Below are positions 53,971-64,000 of a stretch of DNA of 64,000 nt, in pieces (position 1 is the stretch's first letter; each line of letters begins with the position of its first letter). The stretch is from Gymnorhina tibicen (Eukaryota > Chordata > Aves > Passeriformes > Artamidae). The stretch is from assembly GCA_013399875.1 (NCBI GenBank), contig VXAZ01001682.1, positions 434,001 through 498,000 on the forward strand, in the 5' to 3' direction. Below the pieces are notes generated by a model that worked only from the letters and a program-made list of their open reading frames with translations, did no database searches and was not told the origin of the DNA. Position numbers and translations under genes: made by a program.

Positions 53971-54260
53971 TTGACAGTAAAACACAGGAGATATCTAACC
54001 TGCTCTGAACCTTAAATAATCATCTACTTCAATTCAGTTTGAGCCACTGAGGACATGAAGGGTCATGTTTTATTCTTATTTCTGCATATTCAAAGAAGTC
54101 AGTGATAGCTTAAGCTCTCATTGTACAAGCTGAAAATGAACCTGAATTCATTGCATCCAAAAGCAGCCTAATCCATTAAAAAAAAGGAGGTAATTCATTT
54201 GAAAATTCACAGTGACTTCTGCTGCTTGCGGTTTGCAAATAACATTGGACCTGTGCCACA

Positions 54261-54338
54261 GAACAGAGAAAACATGAATACTACCAGCTTAACTCACACG
54301 AACAGAGAAAACATGAATACTACCAACTTAACTCACAC
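54261..54338. repeat. 39-bp tandem duplication, two copies
   Basis: GAACAGAGAAAACATGAATA followed by CTACCAGCTTAACTCACAC occurs twice in tandem (54261 and 54300), with one visible difference (AGCTT versus AACTT). The near identity implies a recent event. Confidence 0.95.
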
Positions 54339-54489
54339 GAGCCCCAGTTTAGGAGGGTGCTTCCAGCTTTATTCAGGGTAGGCAAAATAACCTTCTCTTA
54401 ATTGCTTAAGTTAATCTCAGACAATCATTACAAACTCTGTTTCCCAGCTCTTTTACTCTCCCAAATGAAATTCAGTTTCATGCACTTGG

Positions 54490-54585
54490 TGCAGTTTTTG
54501 GAGCTGTCCTCTGCAGGACCAGGGTTTGGACTCGATGATCTTTGTGGGTCCCTTCCAACTCAGCATGTACTGTGATTCTGTGATT
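54490..54585 (+). mobile_element. CR1 LINE 3'-terminal fragment, sense
   Basis: 'ctgcaggaccagggtttggactcgatgatctttgtgggtcccttccaactcagcatgtactgtgattctgtgatt' is the CR1 3'UTR terminus with ATTCTGTGATT at the end. Confidence 0.92.
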
Positions 54586-57500
54586 GGTTTGACCCTGTAT
54601 TTTCACACAGATCTGGTTCTCACCATCTCCCTGGTGGTATCCACAGCAGCACTTGCCCTGGGAGATGAATTCAGGTGGAGACAAACCCTCAGAAGTGACT
54701 ATGGGCAACTAAAGATATACCTTCAAACCTTTCCATGCATCTAATCTCAAATGTATTTATCCTTTCCAGAAAGCCTGGCAGAGGGTGGAAGGAGTCAGTA
54801 TTGCCAGCCCCAGCCTCCCCACATACTTGGGCTCTCAGTCCCATGAATGTGCCTGTGTTGAGCCAATAACTCCTTTTTGCAATACAAAAATGGGGTGAGG
54901 CTGAGGTCACCACCCAGCCCTGTGCAGAGGCCTCACACCTCCTTCATCCACAGGAGTTGTGTTTCTCAGCCACAGCTATGAAGGTTGGCTCCCGAGCTCA
55001 GCCTGTATCTGTGACTCATGCTCTCAGCCCCAGCAGCTTTTAATTCAATCCCAGGTGTGCTAAGCACTGGCTTTCATCACCAATATATGTGAAACGGTTG
55101 TATTAATCTAGTTACAACATACGAAGGTAGGACAGAGTCATTTCGCAGTAATGAATCACAGTCATGGAGATTTGAACATGGGGATTGAAAAGGAAATTAA
55201 AGTCGAGTTTCCTGTATGGCTCATTCTCCAGCCCAGCATCACCTCAGACAGGAGAGAGGTTTCTTTTTGTTCATTAATAGCAGGGGCAGATCCAGCAGCG
55301 CTTCCTGTCGACTGTACCCTGTCCTGGACAGCAGTGACCACACGATGCCACTCAGGATTGGTGCTGGAAGTTCCCCAGCTGCTGCTCTGCAGTGCCTGTG
55401 GCACCAGCATGTCTTCTGTAACACAGATAAAACATCAGCTTCTGGCTTTAGATGTAATTAGGCACAAACCTAAGGACTTGGATGAACCAAGGTTCATTAG
55501 AAAATACTCATCTCCGAGAAAGAATCCTAAATTAAACCCCATGGGCCCTACCTGGCCATGAGAGAGAGGGCTCTTCAGGGGTCCTGGTGTAGGAAGAATA
55601 AGGACATACCTGAGCAACTACTTACCTTTGGAAGAACTTAACAATTTTTGCTTTTTCTAGACCCCTGAATAATGAGCAACACAGTAATCATGTTAAAAAG
55701 GACTTTAAGGGCATGACCAGCCGCATTCAGTGTCAAGCATAACAGCCCCTGGAAGTGCTTAGTCACACTTTAACTCCTGTTATTATTTTCCAAGCCTGTG
55801 TTTAACTCAGAAAAGTGCCTTTTTCTCATCCAGTGCAATATTGCTAGCACGTTAACCATAACCTCCCACAACAGAAGGGCAGGTGTTGCACCTTCTTTCA
55901 CTAATGCAAAAGACACAGGCTGATAAAATTGTCTCAAGGTTTCACATGATTGTTGCCTTCAAAACACCTACACCCAGGGCCAGCTTTTGCACCGATGTCC
56001 CTCTGATACCTTAGGTGAAAAACTATCCCATAAAAATTTGCTTTACTAACTACTACAGGACTCAGGAGTTGTAAGGGGACCAATAAAGCAGAGAGATCTC
56101 TGGAGAGTAAACACAGGATGAAGAAAGAAATACAGCAGAAAGAGGAGGGAGATACTCTTGCACATACCACTGAAGGGTGACAGCTCCTTTCCCAGATAAT
56201 GTCACAGTCCTAGCCAAGGGCTATTCTTTTGATCTTACAAGGCTGAAGATGTAGAATGAAGCCAACAGATCTGGGAAATCACAGTCCTAGAAAGAGAGAA
56301 GATGATATTAGATTAACACACCCAAAATGGATGTGTAGATATCCAGAAGAGTTCATATTATATTCATAAATAACAGGCAAAACTTTAGTGTCACCATGTG
56401 TTTACAGTCTTTACTGCGTAAATCCCCTCTGCTCTGAAGGTTTTTGTTGCTCTAGCAACAAAAGGGAGGGAAAGGAGAAAAAAGAGAAGGCGGAATGAAA
56501 GGAAGGAGCAGAAAAGATAGTCTAATTGATAGGAAAGTTCAGAAAATAAAAAAGGGGGAAATAAACTGAAAGAACTAGTGGTGTTTTTTGGAGAAAAATA
56601 CAAATATATATGAAAAAATAGAGCTGCAGATTCTCAAAAATATAAAACAAAATAGCTTTCAAATTAGTGTTTTCACAGCTGTAGGCTAGAGAGTTTATTG
56701 CTTGCAGTACGAAACTTAATGATGTGATGAGAAAAAAATCTGCAAACTCTTCCATCCAGCCCTAGACAGACTGACAGCCCTAGCGATCAATGTCCATTAT
56801 TAACTTGCTGACTTCATGCACAGCAAGGCAGAGCATGAAGTTCTCTGGTTCTCTTCAAATTTGGCTTAATTGGATCACCTACAGGATGAGAAGATAATTT
56901 AGCATGCATGGCCAGCCACATCTTCATTGCACCCCTGAGCCTAGAACAAAGGCTCTGGCTAGGAGGGTGTGGACATCTAAGCAGTAAGATGCCCTGAGAC
57001 TATCTGTCCATGTCTTGAGTCCATCTGATCACACAGGAGAGAGTAACTGATGCAGTCACTATTGTTCTGAACTGTCTCCAGTCCTGTGGCTCAGAAGAGA
57101 AATGCCCATGGCAGACTCCTTTCGGTGGAATCCTAATGAGAATTCAAAGGGAAAGGACCAAGCTTCTACCTCCAAACCATTCTCCTTAGGGATTTAATCT
57201 AACCCAACTGAAAGTAATAGGAGTTTTCTACAATTTCAGTTGGTGCAATATCAAAGCTACCCTGTCAGAGATGGGTTAGGGTCACAGATCACATGTGTTG
57301 TGTTTTCTTCCCTTGATTATCACTCAGGAAACTTGTCCTTACACAGGAACATCCTACAGCAAAGTCTCCTACCGGAGTTTGCTTCTAGAAAATTAAAAAA
57401 GGCATTGATTTTCTTAACAAATCATGCTTTAAAAAAAAATTTAAGCCATCATGTGAAATGTCACAGAATTTTGTTCACTAAAGTAACTAGAAGAGCTGCA

Positions 57501-59368
57501 AAGAGTTTAAACTATCATTTAGAGGGGATAAGACAATTCATGGTTTAGAAACTGGTTTCTCAAAGGAAGAAAGAAGCAGCTCTATCATTTCATCAGCGAG
57601 AGTCCCAAGGTCATCTTTATCCCCTAACTGCACCCCCACCACCACCCACCCCCACCATGGTTTTGGTGTCTGGATGCCCAAACAGATCTGCTGGCAGAAG
57701 CCTCCAGCCAGGCTTTGCCTGGGTGGCCCCTGTGCCTCAGTCAGTCCCTGCAGACCCCCTGGTCCCACCTCCATCAGCTGCTTCTTGGAATCTATTGACC
57801 ATGGTGTCAGAGTAATGAGGCAGGAGTTGTCTGTGCAGCCGCTGACTCCATTATCTCACACAATATCAGGAGTGAAAAAATGGCTGCTGGGTTTTTTAAT
57901 GGTCTGCCAGAAGAGCCTTGTCGATAATAATTCTTTAGTTGGGTTTGCTGGAAATTACAGCCATCTCCTCTGCTCCAGCATCTTGCAGTTCTGTGGGAAA
58001 TAGTTTTGAGACAGCTTCTCCTGCCTTAGAAAAAAAAGAATAATGAAAAAAAACCAAGTTTGTCCATGTTGAACATGCCTTCCTCTCTCTTAAGCAACAA
58101 TAAACGAGACTCTCTGGTTTCTTATCTCTCACTCTCCTGTCTTATTATTTAGGAGTCAGTACTAGCAAGACCCTCTCTGGTTCTCAGTTACAGTTTTGGA
58201 TTTATTTGACTGATTCCAGCACACTCCTGGATCCCTGACTGCAGCTCACTAATGTACATCTCAGCAGCACCCCGTGACATGGGGCACTCTCAAAGGGATG
58301 AGCAGCTGAAAATCCTGCTTCTGTCATGTTCCCTCTGAGCTAAAGTCAGCACAGCATCAGCATGTCCTGCTCCCCACGGAACCTTCCCCAGGTCCCACGC
58401 TGGGCCATGCAATGCTCCACAAGCCTCTTGATCTCACACAAGATGCAATAATTGCCTAAAAATCCCCACCCCTGCTGTAACTGAGTCTGTGCTTGATTCC
58501 TCCGGTATTACAAGAGTTCTCTGTAACACTGTTAGCAGCTTTTTTCCCATGTTGTTCTGCACTTTAAATAAAAAAGAGAGACCCTGCGTATGAACTGCTG
58601 GCTTGTTTAGTGCAAAACCAGTCTCGTCTAAAGCTTGTATGAAATTTCTTGGGGGGCAGAGACTCAGCTGGTTTGAATCTGAGCTCTTCTCTGACTTAAA
58701 TGGAAGTCATGCCATATTACACCAAGTGCAGCTCTGATTTGGGGTATTTAATTCATTTCTCCTCTGGATCTTGTGCTGGCCATCTCCTGAGATATTTCTT
58801 GCAAGTTGTCCCTTCCCATGGGTTCCAGGGAGAAATAAACTCTGCCTTCTATTATTTTAATGACATGCAAAACTCTTCTTGGCATTTCCTAGCACTAATC
58901 AAAAGAAACAGACTCTCTCTTACCTCAAAATCTTCAGTAAGAAGCCTGTCAGGTAAAGCTGGGACTGAAAGCAAGGCATCAGTGTGGTGGCCTGGTCATT
59001 TGGCACAGGCAGGGTCTGAGGGGGAGAGGTGGCCAAACTCAAACATGGCACCTGTGTTGTGGGTCTAAGTGACGGGAAAACAGTGCTGCTTTAGACCTGA
59101 CAGAGAGCAGACAAAAAGTCCTGCATCATCCCTCAAAGCCAGCTCTGCAGCATGACATACTCAATTCAAGAAGCAGCTGTGAATCAGGGGGAGCAGTCTG
59201 AGGGTGGAGAACCTACAAAACTTCCAGACAGAAATGTTAATGTCATCTGTAGGATCCAGGGAAGTCACTTATTGGACGCACTGTGAGGAGAAGAGAATGG
59301 ATTTCTGTATGGCTCGAGGTAAAAGAATGGAAAATGGAGGACATCCCATACCAGTGGGATGGGCAGGA

Positions 59369-59890
59369 ATCATAGAATGATAGAATAGCCTGATTTGGAA
59401 GGGACCCACAAGAATCATGAAGTCCAACTACTGGCTTTACAAGGGACCACCCCAAAAATCACTCCATGTGCCTCAGAGTGGTGTCCAAAAGCTCCTTGAG
59501 CTCTGTCAGGCTTGGTGCTGTGACCACAGCCCTGGGGAGCCTGTTCAGTGCCCAATCACCCTTTGGGTTTTCAAATAGCCAACTTAAACTACCCCTGACA
59601 CTTCTCTGTCTGTGTCCTCAAGTCCTGTCACTGTCACCACAGTGAAGAGATCAATATCTGCCCCTCCTCTTCCCCTCACAAGGAAGCTGTAACTGCAGTA
59701 AGGTCTCCCCTCAGTCTTCTCCAGGCTGAACAAGCCAAGTGTCCTCAGCTTCTCCTCATACAGCTTCCCCTCAAGGCCCTTCACCATCTTTGTTACCCTC
59801 CCCTGCACACTCTCTAATGGCTTTGTATCTTTCTTATATTGGGGTCCCCAAAAGTGCAGACAGAACTCGAGGTGAGGCAGGAGAAGACTG
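59369..59890 (-). mobile_element. CR1 LINE, antisense, ORF2 C-terminus plus 3'UTR
   Basis: It starts AATCATAGAATGATAGAAT. The minus-strand translation gives L-E-F-C-L-H-F-W-G-P-Q-Y-K-K-D near 59840 and [12 protein letters not shown] near 59715, the C-terminal region of CR1 ORF2. A frameshift follows. The 3'UTR differs from the young copies elsewhere ('acccacaagaatcatgaagtccaact'), so it is another subfamily. Confidence 0.93.
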
Positions 59891-62800
59891 GGAGAGTGGT
59901 GTTTGGGGAGGGCTTGGAGGCAAGGAGAGTGGGACATGTACAGAAAGCAACATTGCCAAGTCCTTAGCTGATGCTGCATGTCTGCCATAGCAGGGAAAAT
60001 CATCCAAAGAGTGGTGAGTAGTGGAAGGTAGGAAGAACCACAGAGGAGGGCAAGGGAGTGGTGATAGGGAAGGGATTCAAGATGGAAAAAGCAGATGGAG
60101 ACATTTGTTCAGAAAGAAAATCTCCACCAATGCTTAGGAAGCCAAGAGGAACCACTTCCAGAAGGAACTCTAGAAAACAGCAAAACTTCCTCCAAATCAA
60201 AGAGCCTTCAGAGAAACTATGAATGACAGGACTCAATAAAACGTTGATTTTTGTGTGAATAAGTTCACCTCCTTTTAAGCTCTCAGGCTAAAACACCAGC
60301 TGCTTGCACAGCCTGTCAGCCCCTCTCTCCTGTCCTCCAACCAGCAGGCCAAACACAACATGTTTGATGTCATCTCAGTGTATGCAAAGCCAAAAAGGGC
60401 TAAAGACTGTTTACTGTCTGTGGACCATCTTTCAAACTTGGCAGTCAGTCTCTTTAAAACTGGTTGCCACACAGCAGAGTTGGGAATTCTTTGCCTCAAC
60501 TTTTATCCTGTTTTTTCCTGAATTTTTCCTCAGACAGGGACAGACCCCTCATTGGTGAAGTCTTCCATCTACTTCCAGGCATTATGTCCTGGACGACAGT
60601 CCTTTAACAGAGTTAAACTCAAACCATTATAAAGCAAACCGAATTCAATATGCACCTACCTGCCAGATAAATTGAATTTTCTTTCACTCAGTTAATTAGG
60701 ACAAGCTTCCATCCTCACATCAACTGTTTTGCATCCGTACGCAGACACGGCCTCCTCTTCTCCCTGCAATTACCAGCAGAAGGCCAGCAGATCTGCAGAC
60801 ATACACCTCATGGCTCTTCTGAGGCTCATTCAAAACCACCTTCTGGTTCTCACAAGACTCTTCCTAGACTTTGATATTCAACACCACTTGGAGAAGGAAT
60901 CTCAGTTATCATTGTCACATCTCAGGCCTTCAAAACTAAAACCTACCAAAAAAAAAAAGCAGAAAAAAACCCACTCAAGAAAGAAGAAAGAAAGCTGTTA
61001 AAAAAGAAAACGTCTTTCTTCTTTTTCACCTTGCCCCAAACAGATAGCTTCAACCTCTTGTAGGCCAGCACAGATTAGTTTAGGAAATCAGAAATAAGAA
61101 GTGGCCTAGAAAACACCCATCCCAGGACTTGGTGGTGCTGTGGTTGTTACCCCATCTCAGTAGCAGGGATAGTCACATGCACCTGTCTTTCAATGTCCTT
61201 CATTATATGCCAAAGCACAGAGCCACAGGACACTATTAATTTATTATTATTATTATCATCCAAAGTTTCCTGTTTGCCGCATCCTAAGGCACTCCCAAAG
61301 AGTGGGTAAGACTGGAGGGGAGCTCAGGTCACAATGAACGCCTTTTTTTTTCAAAGTTTAAACATCATATCAATCTTCACCTTTTCTGTCCCTTCTCCCC
61401 CACGTGTTCCAGAGCCCCGAAGTGCAATGTTATTGCTTTTAGCTGCACTAAGATCTGAAGAATAAGGCCAAATTCACTCATCTGCTCTCATCGACTTAGC
61501 CCAGTCCTTCCAAGATAGATGCAAGCACACAGGAGCCTAAAGCACTGCAAAAGCTGAATCTTAGTCAGAGATATTTGGTTATACCAAGGTCCCAAGAACA
61601 TCCTTACCTAGCGGCAACCTTTGTCTTTCAACTCTTCTTCCATGTGTTTTCCTTTGAATCTAAGTCCATGCAGCTTCTTAATCAAATCACAAAATAATCA
61701 GCTTGTGATTACATTTTAAGGGATAAATAGCACATGACCAGCATTAATCACTCATTGCACCCCGTGTGGGTGGCTAATTCCCAAGGACTTCCAATAAAAT
61801 CTAGAAAGTGCTATGTTTTTCCTTGAACGCAGTAGCCTTCATCCAAATGAAATGGAATTTTTTTCTCACGTCTAATTTGTTAACACTGCAGATCTCAGAA
61901 TAGATATTGGCAATGTTGCTAATAAAAACATTTTAAAGTTATTTCCCTCATTGAAGTCCTATAGGATTTTACTAGAGCTAATGCAATTCCCCCAGACTCT
62001 AATGGTAAAACCACACATTTCAAATCATCTTACAGGCGTATCATCGTCATTACTGTACTTATTGGTTTCCTTAAATACCAAAATATATCGAGGAGAAAGA
62101 GATTGTTTAAGCAGGTACATTTCCCACAAAACATTGTATCAACCACGCTCTAGCATAGCTCTAAAATCGATAGATTTATATCTGGGACACAAAAGCAGGA
62201 AAGGTCAGGGGGTGGGTTGTTGTGAACTAGTTGGTGATCAATCCTGGCTGAAGACATTACTTTTCAGTTCCCATACTACAGAAAACCCCAGCCCCCACCG
62301 CATTTTGTTGTGTTATGCTTTTCCCATTATGCAATGTAGTTTTAAGTGCACCCTACAGATTGTGACTGCTTTACTAATATTCTCATCAAGCCAAAGTGTT
62401 CAGTTGTTGCAGCACAGTGGGTGGAGGGGAGGATATAATCTTTAAAAATAGATCCTAAAGTCTTTACTTAGATTGCAAAAAAAATTTCTTAAAAAAAAAT
62501 GTAAAAGAAATCCAAGCTACCACACACTCCCCCATTCGTCTGAAAGTGATTTGTTGGCAAGAATAGAAATTTGGTTTCCAAGGTACGGTGAAAGAGCATA
62601 GAGACAGCCTGAGGAATGGGATAAATATGCCATATTTCTCAGTTACACAAGGTGCTGTAGCTAAGGGGAGAGGCAAAGGGGGTACCAGTATGAAGCTGCT
62701 TGCCAAAAACGCCCCAGAACATTTGCATGTAATGCCTTGTGTTGGAAAGTGGAGTACAGGTGTGACTCACTGCTGAGGCAGCCGTGCCAGCCGCTCTGCG

Positions 62801-64000
62801 CAGACCCTGCAGGGCTGAGAGATCCTTTACAGCTTGCTCAGACAAATTCCATGTGCCAGCTGCTCCTTGAATGGGGACAAGCTCCCTCCTGCTTTCACAG
62901 AAGGACCCAGTGACACTTGCATTGCTTGTGATCCTTCAATGGGTCTGAATCCTGCAGGAGTTTCTGGCAGCGCTGGTGCCTTTGCTGCAAAAATCAGTAT
63001 TTGGAGACATGCAGCCCTGCACGGCCCTTTCACAGGCTGTCAGCTCTCCTTGCCTGCAGAAACACAGCCAGAGCTGCCAGATATACCAAGGGACAGGGAG
63101 GGTTTCCATATGCACCTGAGGCCAAGAGAGGGATGGTGAAAGTTTGGGTATGGGGGCATGAAACCCAGATCCTTGGGGTGACTTTTCCCTAAAGAGTTCC
63201 TTGTAAGAGAAGGGGGATTTAATTCCACCTTAATTTGCACATGGCTCTGAGGCTCCTGCTGAGCCTGGGGCAAAGCATCAGAGGTTGTGGGAGAAGGGTT
63301 TGGATGAGCAGTCACTCACTTCACATGCTGAGATGCTTTGCAGGAGTCACAGCCTGTGTTGGGAGTCACAGCCTGTGGTGGGATGAGTTTCACAAAGACA
63401 GGAGCATTCTCAGAGCTGTTTTCCATTGAGATGTCTGTTCTCATGCTCAGCCTGCAGACCAGAGGCTCTCAGGTGGATGCCCACCCATTCTTCAGGTGCT
63501 CAGGTCAAGCCTGCCTGGGCTCCTCTTGCAGCTTGGTCTTGGCCAGGTCTCCACACAGGGTCCCTTTTGCACCTGTGCACCCAGAGGATCCTGGTACCCC
63601 TTTGCAAAGGGGACATCGCCACCTCAGATGGCAAGTGGGGCTAAACTGGATTGTGAACGAGTCAGAAATGAGAGATAAGAAAACAACACAAATGCTGGAG
63701 AGGTGAGAGCAGTGTTCTTCAGGCTACCATGCCTGGAGTAGCCCTGGGAAGGCTCCAGTACCTGAGGTAAAGACCAGATTAACTATGTTGATCACTCTTT
63801 CATGCCTCACTGTGAGGTTCACTTTGTGAGCCAGTTTTTTTTGCAAGGTCCTTTCTCCAGGAACCATTTTTAGCATAAAAAATTGCTTTAGCTGTTAATC
63901 AATCAATCAGTCAATAAACCAGCCTCACTGGTGTTAAACCATTACCTTTATTGGGATACTACCAGCAAACTGATACGCAACAATGGATAGTGTACATTCC
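59891..64000. other. 5' flank to the right edge, nothing coding recognised
   Basis: The 164-codon frame at 61951-62445 is the longest outside the CpG island and repeats but has no recognisable domain. From about 62770 the sequence becomes richer in GC. TRAPPC9, the neighbour expected from vertebrate synteny, would read leftward from further right. Confidence 0.5.
63343..63380. repeat. 19-bp tandem duplication
   Basis: GGAGTCACAGCCTGTG occurs at 63343 and 63362 with a 19-base period. Confidence 0.9.

Larger units (their letters stand above)
52491..59368. other. 5' flank, short repeats only
   Basis: Contains A25, (GA)n, the 39-bp duplication and a CR1 end. The 136-codon frame at 55151-55561 has no recognisable domain and is overlapped by minus-strand frames. 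Confidence 0.5.

Noticed and set aside
55151..55561. 136-codon plus-strand frame
   Set aside because: Several minus-strand frames overlap it and no similarity is recognised.
58660..58690. GGTTTGAATC resembling a tRNA T-arm
   Set aside because: No matching A-box or cloverleaf could be formed around it.
61951..62445. 164-codon plus-strand frame
   Set aside because: A frame of this length is expected about once by chance in 64 kb. No domain, splice context or promoter is visible.

Overview
The window is vertebrate nuclear DNA and almost certainly from a bird. The evidence is the number of CR1 LINE fragments. Several end in the ATTCTGTG/ATTCTATG-type terminal octamers, and several carry the wording around 'GGTTGGATGGGGCTTGGAGCAGCC' split by small changes, which is typical of neoavian (possibly passerine) CR1 subfamilies. 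Only a few MIR-like remnants are present, and no Alu, B1 or L1 is visible. There is no prokaryotic gene structure: nearly all open frames are short, overlap on both strands and are chance frames.

The one protein-coding gene I can support is the first coding exon of KCNK9 (two-pore-domain potassium channel TASK-3) on the minus strand, 15952 down to 15670, ending in a clean GTGAGT donor. It sits in a CpG island (about 15.85-17.5 kb) that is interrupted by a 727-base run of N (16553-17279), so the transcription start is probably unsequenced. Everything left of 15669 is then intron 1 of KCNK9 (exon 2 lies off the left edge). Everything right of the island is 5' flank. I found no exon of the expected syntenic neighbour TRAPPC9.

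Layout. 1-15669: KCNK9 intron 1, with a long ancient antisense CR1 (about 3.2-4.2 kb), a MIR-like piece (8.45-8.77 kb), an antisense CR1 (9.43-9.65 kb), a G-quadruplex-capable purine tract (11.74 kb) and a 39-bp minisatellite (12.23-12.83 kb). 15670-17520: exon 1, 5'UTR and promoter island. 17.5-18.1 kb: a CA-rich degenerate tandem array. 18.1-64 kb: gene-poor flank with CR1 copies of several ages at 18.1, 21.1, 25.4-26.4, 32.8-33.1, 34.9-35.45, 35.6-35.95, 40.2-40.7, 44.4-44.65, 54.5 and 59.4-59.9 kb, plus a possible solo LTR at about 41.6-42.2 kb and scattered microsatellites.

The observation I rate highest is the intron-1 minisatellite. Its 39-bp unit resembles the RE1/NRSE element bound by the neuronal silencer REST (left half TTCAGCACC intact in several copies), and it is repeated about 15 times within a few kb of the first exon of a brain-enriched channel gene. 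That is a hand-made motif match and needs a proper matrix scan. No novel multi-gene system is visible.
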